NCBI GenBank assembly: GCA_018663565.1
Contig: JABJQE010000076.1
Span: 1-13,889, forward strand
Source of the DNA: Phycisphaerae bacterium
GTDB taxonomy: Bacteria; Planctomycetota; Phycisphaerae; Phycisphaerales; SM1A02
Direction: 5' to 3'
Length of the DNA: 13,889 nt
Shown here: positions 1 through 6,126 of the stretch, one piece after another
Layout of the letters: the number at the start of each line of letters is the position of its first letter
How positions within the stretch are numbered: the stretch's first letter is position 1
Notes under the pieces: generated by a model
What the model saw: the letters and a program-made list of their open reading frames with translations, nothing else
What the model was told of the DNA's origin: nothing
The model's database searches: none
Translations under genes and position numbers: made by a program

Positions 1-260
1 ATGGCGTGCAGTGGGCTGATGCGCCCGTAGTGAGCATTCGCACTGATTGCGAATCACCTGGTGGCGCCTGTTGTCTCGGTAGCGTGTGCGTAGAGACCAC
101 ATTCGAAGCGTGCGACGCTGCCAACGGCCGATGGCACGAGACCATTCCATGTGCCCCGAGTACGTGCCCTGCACACTGTATTGGTGACACCAATACTGAT
201 CGTCGTGTCAATCACACCGATCTTCTCAATGTCTTGAATAACTGGGGGATGTGCCGGTGA
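1..260 (+). CDS. C-terminal fragment of a secreted Cys-rich protein with dockerin-like tag
   Basis: The reading frame is open to the left edge (first whole codon at base 3), so only the last ~85 residues of a larger protein are visible; an internal GTG at 6 has no reason to be the start. Visible parts are a Cys-rich stretch beginning GACCLGSVC and continuing through four more cysteines, then an EF-hand-like segment GDTNTDRRVNHTDLLNVL ending NNWGMCR at the stop. The D-x-N-x-D spacing followed by DLL and a terminal WG is the dockerin-like signature that ends many exported planctomycete proteins. Both modules imply an extracellular or cell-surface protein, the cysteines probably forming disulfides. 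The catalytic or adhesive part lies outside the window, so function is unknown. The GH81 protein at 6127-8541 carries the same kind of tag. Confidence 0.75.
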   Translation, partial: GVQWADAPVVSIRTDCESPGGACCLGSVCVETTFEACDAANGRWHETIPCAPSTCPAHCIGDTNTDRRVNHTDLLNVLNNWGMCR

Positions 261-329
261 TGAGATGGGGCGAGCCTCGATCGACTATCGACGTGGACAC
301 GGTCGCCCGTATGAGCGAATTACAGCTCA

Positions 330-347
330 ACGCATTGCTAGATGCGT
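330..347. terminator. possible stem-loop between convergent genes
   Basis: ACGCAT (330-335) can pair with ATGCGT (342-347) around a 6-nt loop. It lies between the stop of the left-edge gene (260) and the stop of sufT (364), 17 nt beyond the latter on the minus strand, so it could end transcription of either. There is no clear T-tract on either side, so an intrinsic terminator is not demonstrated. Confidence 0.25.
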
Positions 348-363
348 ATGTGAGGCCAGAATT

Positions 364-759
364 CTATTGTCCATCCCGCCTTGGCTTTCGCCCGATTGTG
401 AGATTCGTCTGCTGAGGCTTGTGGAAATTTCGCGGGTCGAACTTCCCAGTAAAGTCGAGGTCGAGCTTCGCGGCTTCACTCATCATGTCGGGCGTCCATT
501 CTGGCTCCCACACAATGTCGACCTGCACGCCGCTGACCCCTTCGACTGCGGCGACGGCAGCTTCAACTTGTTGTGGAAGTAGTTCAGCAACAGGACAGTT
601 GGGCGTGGTGAGCGTCATGTCAATGTGTACACACTGCTTCGCATCTATGCGGATGTTATAGATGAGACCGAGTTCATACAGGTTGACTGGAATCTCGGGG
701 TCACGCACCGTGCGAATGGCCTCCACAACGCAATCTCGCAAAGAACTATCCGAAGACAT
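364..759 (-). CDS. sufT: SUF Fe-S assembly protein SufT (DUF59/MIP18 family)
   Basis: 131 aa from the ATG at 759. A GTG at 801 would add 14 residues, but the ATG has GGAG (768-771) eight bases upstream and is preferred. DUF59 landmarks are DPEIPVNLYELGLIYNI (residues 20-36), the TTPNCPVAE segment carrying the conserved Cys55, and the downstream EPEWTPDMMSEAAKLDL block typical of SUF-associated members. The last ~28 residues, from about 104, form a basic Pro/Arg/Lys-rich tail that I do not recognise. SufT-type proteins are cytoplasmic maturation factors that help deliver Fe-S clusters to targets rather than build them. It is the last gene of the suf operon and overlaps the end of sufS by 14 nt, indicating co-translation. 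Confidence 0.9.
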   Translation of the reverse strand: MSSDSSLRDCVVEAIRTVRDPEIPVNLYELGLIYNIRIDAKQCVHIDMTLTTPNCPVAELLPQQVEAAVAAVEGVSGVQVDIVWEPEWTPDMMSEAAKLDLDFTGKFDPRNFHKPQQTNLTIGRKPRRDGQ

Positions 760-1981
760 CAATGATTCTCCGAAGCGATGACTCGAATGTGTTGAGTTCA
801 CCCGCCGTGTTGTATATCGCGGGTGCGATTCGCACCGTTGAATTTAAGCCGAACCGTTCCAAGATCGGTTGAGCGCAGTGGTGGCCAGCGCGAACGGCTA
901 TCCCATGACGATCAAGCATGGCACCCACATCTGCTGGGTGCATGCCATCAACGACGAAGGAGATGGCCCCGGCACGTGATGCCGGTGTGCCAACGATTTC
1001 GACGCGATCAATGGACCTCAGCCGCTTGACTGCATCATGAAGGAGTTTTTGTTCATAGTCGGCGATGGCGCCCATGCCGATTTGCGTGAGCCACTCGACC
1101 GCGGCTCCGAGGCCAATGGTGCCACCAATATTTGGTGTGCCTGCTTCAAACTTCCATGGGATGTCGTTCCAGGTGCAGGACTCGAACGACACTGTCCGAA
1201 TCATGTCCCCACCGCCCTGCCACGGCGGAATAGCCTCCAGGATGGCGGGCTGAGCGATCAGCCCTCCGATTCCGGTGGGGCCGTACATCTTGTGGCCACT
1301 CCATGCCATGAAGTCGCAGCCAAGTTCGCCAAAGTCAACGTGCATATGTGGCACTGCTTGGGCGGCATCGACCAGCGTCGTAATCCCTCGCGATCGAGCA
1401 GCTGCGCAAATAGCTGCGATCGGCGTGACGGTTCCGATTGCGTTAGAGACGGCGGTCATGGCGACGAGCCTTGTACGTTCGGTGAAGGCCTCTTCAACGG
1501 ATTCGATGTGGAGATTCGCATCACCATCAACATCAACGACACGAAGCTCAGCGCCGGTTCGTTCACACGCGAGTTGCCATGGCACGATATTGGCGTGGTG
1601 TTCGAGCGCCGAAATCAATATCTCATCACCCGGAGAAAGGGTTGATCCCCAGGCATTGGCGACTAGATTGATCGATTCGGTTGTGCCACGGGTAAAGACA
1701 AGCTGGTGCGCATCAGCGCCGAGGAAATTGGCAATGCTCCGCCGAGCACCTTCATACGCGGCTGTGGCTTCGCCCGAGAATTCATGGACACCACGGTGGA
1801 CATTCGCTGGGAAGTGCGTCTCATAGTGATTGATGGCATCAATGACGTGCTGCGGCCGCGGTGTGGTGGCCGCCGCGTCGAGGTATACCAGAGGCTTCCC
1901 GTGCACTTCGCGAGCGAGCGCAGGGATGTCACTTCGAATGGCGAATATGTCGGGGCAGTTCGTTGTGGGTTGCGTGGTCAC
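746..1981 (-). CDS. sufS: cysteine desulfurase SufS
   Basis: 411 aa, the usual length for a group II PLP-dependent cysteine desulfurase, which strips sulfur from L-cysteine as a persulfide for Fe-S assembly. Visible residues are the EHHANIVPW block (127-135), VDAAQ (204-208) with the PLP-contacting Asp205, the Schiff-base Lys231 in SGHKMYGPTG, and catalytic Cys369 in RAGHHCAQP. The RAGHHC context fits SufS rather than IscS. The GTG start at 1981 overlaps the sufD stop (GTGA, 4 nt), so coupled translation is likely; the ATG of sufT lies inside its 3' end. No SufE or SufU activator gene is present in this window, although SufS enzymes generally need one. Cytoplasmic. Confidence 0.96.
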   Translation of the reverse strand: MTTQPTTNCPDIFAIRSDIPALAREVHGKPLVYLDAAATTPRPQHVIDAINHYETHFPANVHRGVHEFSGEATAAYEGARRSIANFLGADAHQLVFTRGTTESINLVANAWGSTLSPGDEILISALEHHANIVPWQLACERTGAELRVVDVDGDANLHIESVEEAFTERTRLVAMTAVSNAIGTVTPIAAICAAARSRGITTLVDAAQAVPHMHVDFGELGCDFMAWSGHKMYGPTGIGGLIAQPAILEAIPPWQGGGDMIRTVSFESCTWNDIPWKFEAGTPNIGGTIGLGAAVEWLTQIGMGAIADYEQKLLHDAVKRLRSIDRVEIVGTPASRAGAISFVVDGMHPADVGAMLDRHGIAVRAGHHCAQPILERFGLNSTVRIAPAIYNTAGELNTFESSLRRIIDVFG

Positions 1982-3267
1982 AACGACACGACGCCCTCGT
2001 CGAGTTTCTCGGCGCCTGGAAGCTGCGCAAGTATGCGGCGTGCAAGGTGTGTGCGAAGTGATGGCACGGGGACTTCGTTGATTACTTCGGAGGCGAAGGC
2101 CCAGGCGAGCAAGGCGCGGGCGGTGTCTTCAGGCACACCACGGGCTCGCAAGTAGAACAGGCCACCCGGATCGATTTCGCCGGTCGTTGCTCCATGCGTA
2201 CACTTGACGTCGTCGGCATAGATTTCGAGTTGCGGGCAGCTCCAGGCCTTGGCAGTATCACTCAAGAGTAAGTTGCGGCTGGTCTGTACCGCGTCCGTTC
2301 CATGGGCGCCTTCGTTGACATAGATGCGAGCCGTAAAGGCAGCTGTGCTGTGGTCGGGCAGGAGATGCTTGAAAATCTCGCGGCTCGTGCAGTTGGGCGC
2401 CATGTGGGCAACCCGCAATCGACTGTCAATATGCCGGTGGTCATCGCCGATGCCGAACCCGCGCATCGCAGCATGGGCGCCTTCGCCGTCGAGCGAAGCG
2501 TGGGCAAGTGTGCGAATCGTTTTTCCGCCGATGGTGAGTACGACAGATTCGAATGTGCTGCGAGCAGCTTGTTTGGATGCAATGGCACCCATGTGCCACA
2601 CGTCATCGCCGTGTTCAACAAGTCGGGCATGGTTGCAGTGGGCACCCTCTGCGAGTTCAACTTCGGTCATTGGTGTTACCAGGCACGGTCCGTTGCCGGC
2701 CCATGTTTCAAGTACACACGCACGTGCATTCTCGCCGAGGCGAATGATCACACGCAGTGTGCTTGTGCTGGGGTCGCTTTCTGGGGCCGAGAGATGCACA
2801 ATGTGAATCGGCTCGGAGATAGCCTGGTTGTCGGCCACTTCAACTAGCACGCCATCTTCGGTGGTGGCTGTTGCGAGCTGCGCGAAAGTGTCGTCTGTAA
2901 AGTTGGCAACCCGGTCAATTTCAGTTTCATTGAGCATGGGGCCGAGAAGGCGTACGCCATCTGGTAATGGTGAACTTGCGGTCGCGTCGAATCGTCCATT
3001 GACAAAAACAAGCCGGACGTCAGTGCCATCAATGGCGAGTCCATTTAAGGCGGTTTGGTCAGCGGTTGTGACGGGGCCAATTTTCCATTTTGTCTCTGCG
3101 AGCTCTTTGAGAGTGCAGTAGCGGAACGCTTCGTTCCGCTTGGTAGGCCATCCCAGTTCATGTAATCGTTTGCATGCGGCGTGGCGCTGCTCGCTCATGG
3201 ATTGCAAAGCCAACGCTTCGATGGCATCGCAAAGAGGGAACGCATTGTCAATTGTCTGTGTGCACAT
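1978..3267 (-). CDS. sufD: Fe-S cluster scaffold subunit SufD
   Basis: 429 aa from the ATG at 3267, two bases after the sufC stop. A TTG at 3303 would add 12 mostly basic residues inside sufC and was not chosen. There is no strong ribosome-binding site, so translation probably depends on coupling to sufC. The N-terminal half is variable, as in the family. The C-terminal beta-helix core is recognisable from YVNEGAHGTDAVQTSRNLLL (316-335) through DDVKCTHGAT (352-361), where His359 matches the conserved SufD histidine implicated in cluster assembly, to the helical ARALLAWAFASEVI. SufD pairs with SufB and two SufC subunits in the SufBC2D scaffold. It lacks the SufB cluster cysteine, as expected for the paralogue. 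Confidence 0.94.
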   Translation of the reverse strand: MCTQTIDNAFPLCDAIEALALQSMSEQRHAACKRLHELGWPTKRNEAFRYCTLKELAETKWKIGPVTTADQTALNGLAIDGTDVRLVFVNGRFDATASSPLPDGVRLLGPMLNETEIDRVANFTDDTFAQLATATTEDGVLVEVADNQAISEPIHIVHLSAPESDPSTSTLRVIIRLGENARACVLETWAGNGPCLVTPMTEVELAEGAHCNHARLVEHGDDVWHMGAIASKQAARSTFESVVLTIGGKTIRTLAHASLDGEGAHAAMRGFGIGDDHRHIDSRLRVAHMAPNCTSREIFKHLLPDHSTAAFTARIYVNEGAHGTDAVQTSRNLLLSDTAKAWSCPQLEIYADDVKCTHGATTGEIDPGGLFYLRARGVPEDTARALLAWAFASEVINEVPVPSLRTHLARRILAQLPGAEKLDEGVVSL

Positions 3268-3269
3268 AG

Positions 3270-4034
3270 TCAGGCGCCTACGGCGACCTCTTTTTCGATC
3301 CAACCATAGCCTTTCTCTTCGAGTTCAAGGGCGAGTTCTTTGCCACCTGTCCTCACGATGCGGCCATCAAGAAGCACGTGTACGACATCGGGCACGATGT
3401 ATCCAAGCAGTCGTTGGTAATGGGTGATAACGAGGAATCCACGCTCTGGGCTTCGCTGTTGATTGACGCCTGCTGCCACAATGCGGAGCGCGTCAATATC
3501 GAGTCCAGAATCGGTTTCGTCGAGGATGCACATGGTTGGCTCAAGCATGGCCATTTGGAAGATTTCAGCGCGTTTCTTTTCGCCGCCGGAGAAGCCTTCA
3601 TTGACTGGTCGGTCAAGAAGTGCTGGATCAAGTTCAACCCATGCCGCCTTTTCTTTGACCAGTTTCAAGAAGCCATAGGCATCGAGTTCATCGAGTCCGC
3701 GGTGAGCTCGAATGGAGTTGACCGCGGTGCGAAGGAAGTACTTGGTGCTTACGCCGGGAATTTCGACGGGGTATTGGAAGGCAAGAAAGATCCCTTCCTG
3801 TGCCCGTTCCTCCGGATCCATGTCGAGCAGACTTTTACCATTGAGCAAAATGCTGCCCTTGGTGACGCTGTAGACATCCTCGCCAGCAATGATGCGGGCG
3901 AGCGTGCTCTTGCCTGATCCATTTGGTCCCATGATGGAGTGGACCTGGCCAGGTTCAATGGTCAGATTGAGTCCCTTAAGGATTTCAATGCCCTCAATCG
4001 ACGCGTGTAGATTCTTTATTTCAAGCAGACTCAT
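3270..4034 (-). CDS. sufC: Fe-S assembly ATPase SufC
   Basis: 254 aa, full length for SufC, the soluble ABC ATPase whose ATP-driven dimerisation reshapes the SufB-SufD dimer during cluster assembly. All ABC motifs are intact: Walker A GPNGSGKST (36-44), Q-loop Gln87 in FQYP, signature FSGGEKKR (148-155), Walker B CILDETDSGLD with Asp172 and Glu173, and H-loop His205 in ITHY. The ETDSGLD variant and the EGFSGGEKKR context are typical of SufC among ABC proteins. The gene starts 12 nt after sufB with only a weak AGAAAG-type ribosome-binding site, and is followed by sufD after 2 nt. There are no membrane segments. Confidence 0.97.
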   Translation of the reverse strand: MSLLEIKNLHASIEGIEILKGLNLTIEPGQVHSIMGPNGSGKSTLARIIAGEDVYSVTKGSILLNGKSLLDMDPEERAQEGIFLAFQYPVEIPGVSTKYFLRTAVNSIRAHRGLDELDAYGFLKLVKEKAAWVELDPALLDRPVNEGFSGGEKKRAEIFQMAMLEPTMCILDETDSGLDIDALRIVAAGVNQQRSPERGFLVITHYQRLLGYIVPDVVHVLLDGRIVRTGGKELALELEEKGYGWIEKEVAVGA

Positions 4035-4046
4035 GAGTGGTCTTTC

Positions 4047-5510
4047 TCAGCCGACGCTGTTTTCAAGGCTTACGGCAAGTAGGGCTTTGGCTTCGACAGC
4101 GAATTCCATAGGAAGTTCCGCGAATACTTCGCGGCAGAATCCGTTGACGATCATGGACACCGCGTCTTCAGACGAGATGCCACGTTGGTTGCAATAGAAG
4201 ATTTGGTCTTCGCCGATCTTTGTTGTTGAGGCCTCGTGCTCCACTTGAGCTGTCGGGTTCTCAACTTCGATAACCGGGAATGTATGTGCGCCGCAGTCTG
4301 TCCCCATCAACATGGAGTCGCATTGCGTGTAATTGCGAGCTTCGGTTGCCCCGGGCAGGATCTTCACCAGGCCGCGGTATGTGTTGTGACCCTTCCCTGC
4401 GCTGATGCCCTTGGAGACAATATTGCTTCGAGTGCGTTTGCCCACGTGGATCATCTTGGTGCCGGTGTCAGCCTGTTGGTAGTTATTGGTAAGTGCTACA
4501 GAGTAGAACTCGCCAATGCTGTCATCGCCCTTGAGGATGCATGAAGGGTACTTCCAGGTGATGGCTGAGCCGGTTTCGACCTGTGTCCACGAGATGTGGC
4601 TGCGATCACCAGCACACAGGCCGCGTTTCGTGACAAAGTTGTAAATGCCACCGACGCCGTTCTCGTCGCCTGGGTACCAGTTTTGGATGGTCGAGTATTT
4701 GATCTCTGCATCTTCCAGGGCAACAAGTTCAACAACTGCTGCATGGAGCTGATTTTCGTCTCGTTGGGGCGCCGTGCAGCCCTCGAGGTACGACACATAG
4801 GCGCCTTCATCGGCCACAATGAGCGTTCGTTCAAACTGGCCGGTATTCATCTGGTTAATACGGAAGTAGGTGCTGAGTTCCATGGGGCACCGCACGCCCT
4901 TGGGTATGTACACGAACGACCCGTCTGTGAAGACAGCGGCATTGAGCGCTGCAAAGAAGTTGTCCGTGCGGGATACAACCTTGCCAAGATACTTCTTGAC
5001 CAGTTCTGGGTAGTCTTTGACAGCCTCAGAGAACGAGCAAAAGATGACGCCTGACTCTGCAAGCTTGTCTCGAAAAGTCGTCGCTACAGATACGCTGTCA
5101 AAGACAGCGTCGACGGCGACCCCTGCGAGCGCAGCTCTTTCTGCGAGTGGTATTCCAAGTTTTTCGTACGTCTCAAGAAGTTTGGGGTCAACCTCATCGA
5201 GGCTCTGGGGGCGGTCTTCGTCTCGCAGTGGAGCGGAGTAGTACGAGATGGCTTGGTAGTCGAGTGGTCGCCAGTCATGGTCGGGCCAGTGGGCCCACTC
5301 GGGCTCAGTCATGAGCTTCCATTTCTCGAAGGCCCCGAGGCGCCACTTCAGCAGCCACTCAGGCTCTTCCTTGCGGCGTGAGATGATGCGGATGACGTCT
5401 TCATTCAGCCCAGGAGGCAGCGTGTCGGCGTCGATGTCGGTGACAAATCCCCATTTATAGTCCGATTGCTCGGCCCATTGATCGAGTGTGGTATTGGAAT
5501 CGTTTGACAT
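4047..5510 (-). CDS. sufB: Fe-S cluster scaffold subunit SufB
   Basis: 487 aa from the ATG at 5510, matching the usual ~470-495 aa of SufB. The frame stays open to a GTG at 5645, but those 45 codons would cover the divergent promoter and show no SufB similarity, so they were excluded. The ATG has no clear Shine-Dalgarno sequence. Diagnostic parts are DGSFVYIPKGVRCPMELSTYF (196-216), the FERTLIVADEGAYVSYLEGC block, NYTQCDSMLMG with Cys397 (equivalent of the cysteine that receives sulfur), and VEHEASTTKI with conserved Glu426. SufB is the core scaffold on which the nascent cluster forms, in complex with SufC and SufD. As first gene of sufBCDST, it sets transcription of the operon from 5511-5645. 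Confidence 0.96.
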   Translation of the reverse strand: MSNDSNTTLDQWAEQSDYKWGFVTDIDADTLPPGLNEDVIRIISRRKEEPEWLLKWRLGAFEKWKLMTEPEWAHWPDHDWRPLDYQAISYYSAPLRDEDRPQSLDEVDPKLLETYEKLGIPLAERAALAGVAVDAVFDSVSVATTFRDKLAESGVIFCSFSEAVKDYPELVKKYLGKVVSRTDNFFAALNAAVFTDGSFVYIPKGVRCPMELSTYFRINQMNTGQFERTLIVADEGAYVSYLEGCTAPQRDENQLHAAVVELVALEDAEIKYSTIQNWYPGDENGVGGIYNFVTKRGLCAGDRSHISWTQVETGSAITWKYPSCILKGDDSIGEFYSVALTNNYQQADTGTKMIHVGKRTRSNIVSKGISAGKGHNTYRGLVKILPGATEARNYTQCDSMLMGTDCGAHTFPVIEVENPTAQVEHEASTTKIGEDQIFYCNQRGISSEDAVSMIVNGFCREVFAELPMEFAVEAKALLAVSLENSVG

Positions 5511-5579
5511 AGGTGTTGGGTCAGTAAAAGAGGTGTAAATGACACGCAAATGCAAGAACGATTTCCTGTGCGTGGCGAA

Positions 5580-5600
5580 TTGACTATAATTGACTATAAT
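5580..5600. promoter_or_regulatory. tandem 10-bp direct repeat in the suf/carrier divergent control region
   Basis: TTGACTATAA occurs twice back to back (5580-5589 and 5590-5599), followed by T, so each copy also contains TATAAT (5585-5590, 5595-5600). The 10-bp period equals about one helical turn. Each copy fits the half-site YYGACTRWWW of the type 1 IscR box as I recall it, but the copies are direct rather than inverted. The TATAAT at 5595-5600 could be a -10 for the carrier gene, with a poor -35 (TGGCGA, 5573-5578, 16-bp spacer); on the minus strand TATAGT could serve sufB. Operator and core promoter may overlap. Function is inferred from position and sequence only. Confidence 0.45.
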
Positions 5601-5601
5601 A

Positions 5602-5624
5602 GCTCTTTCCGGAAGTATTAGAGC
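5602..5624. promoter_or_regulatory. inverted repeat with nested palindrome upstream of the Fe-S carrier
   Basis: GCTCT (5602-5606) is inverted as AGAGC (5620-5624), and the palindrome TTCCGGAA (5607-5614) lies between them. It sits directly after the tandem repeat and 7 nt before the AGGAG ribosome-binding site of the carrier gene. It could be an operator or a leader hairpin; five paired bases are also possible by chance. Confidence 0.25.
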
Positions 5625-5645
5625 GCCAATCAGGAGTCCAATCAC

Positions 5646-6020
5646 ATGTCAGTCATTATTACAGAGACCGCTGCACGAGAAATCGCCAATATTGTTCGAC
5701 AGCAGGACCTCAACTCAGAGGCCATTCACCTGCGTGTGGGTGTCAAGGGCGGCGGGTGCTCCGGATTCTCATATTTGCTCGACTTAACCGAGACTGTGCG
5801 CGATTCTGACGAGGCCTGGGAGTTTGACTACACGCTCGAAGGTCCTGATGGCGGTGACCCTTCAGCCTTCAAACTCAACGTCATTTGCGATCCAAAGAGC
5901 TTGCTCTACATCAACGGCACCGAGATCGACTTCAAGGACGAGATCATGGGCCGAGGTTTTGTCTTCAACAATCCCAACGCAACAAGCAGTTGCGGCTGCG
6001 GAAGCAGCTTTAGCGCGTAG
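5646..6020 (+). CDS. A-type Fe-S carrier protein (SufA/IscA/ErpA family)
   Basis: 124 aa from an ATG with AGGAG (5632-5636) nine bases upstream. The three cluster-binding cysteines of the HesB/IscA family are present: Cys38 in GGGCSGFSY, and Cys116 and Cys118 in SSCGCGSSF near the C-terminus. The GRGFVFNNPNA segment before the last two cysteines is also typical. Compared with E. coli IscA (107 aa) there are about a dozen extra residues around 60-76 (a Gly/Asp/Pro-rich loop). Such proteins accept clusters from the scaffold and pass them to apo-enzymes in the cytoplasm. The gene is divergent from sufB across 135 bp, so shared control is likely. Sequence alone does not tell SufA, IscA and ErpA apart, so no symbol is given. 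Confidence 0.93.
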   Translation: MSVIITETAAREIANIVRQQDLNSEAIHLRVGVKGGGCSGFSYLLDLTETVRDSDEAWEFDYTLEGPDGGDPSAFKLNVICDPKSLLYINGTEIDFKDEIMGRGFVFNNPNATSSCGCGSSFSA

Positions 6021-6026
6021 GACGCA

Positions 6027-6040
6027 CAACTTCGCAGTTG
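6027..6040 (+). terminator. weak stem-loop after the Fe-S carrier gene
   Basis: CAACT (6027-6031) pairs with AGTTG (6036-6040) around the tetraloop TCGC, six bases after the carrier stop codon. The 106-bp gap here separates convergent genes, so a terminator is expected. No T-tract follows and the stem is short, so this is only a candidate. Confidence 0.25.
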
Positions 6041-6126
6041 GGAGTTGATTGGCGGCTCAGAGCGTCAAGCATTCCAATCACCACTGGTATCGGGATACGC
6101 ATCACGCGATCGAGCGAAGTAGCCTC

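Noticed and set aside
260..415. A 51-codon plus-strand ORF whose ATG overlaps the left-edge gene stop (TGATG)
   Set aside because: Natural-looking composition, but its last third is simply antisense to the sufT 3' end, it has no recognisable domain, and no clear ribosome-binding site separate from the preceding coding sequence.
1037..1645. Long plus-strand ORF antisense to sufS (also others antisense to sufD, sufC, sufB and the GH81 gene)
   Set aside because: These are frame shadows of conserved genes; none has a recognisable domain or a ribosome-binding site.
5580..5600. Reading the repeat as a simple sigma-70 promoter (TTGACT then TATAAT)
   Set aside because: The gap between TTGACT at 5580-5585 and TATAAT at 5595-5600 is only 9 bp, far from the usual 16-18 bp, so those two elements cannot form one promoter.
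5511..5645. 45-codon N-terminal extension of SufB from a GTG at 5645
   Set aside because: It covers the whole divergent control region including the tandem repeat, has no SufB similarity, and would make the protein longer than the family norm.
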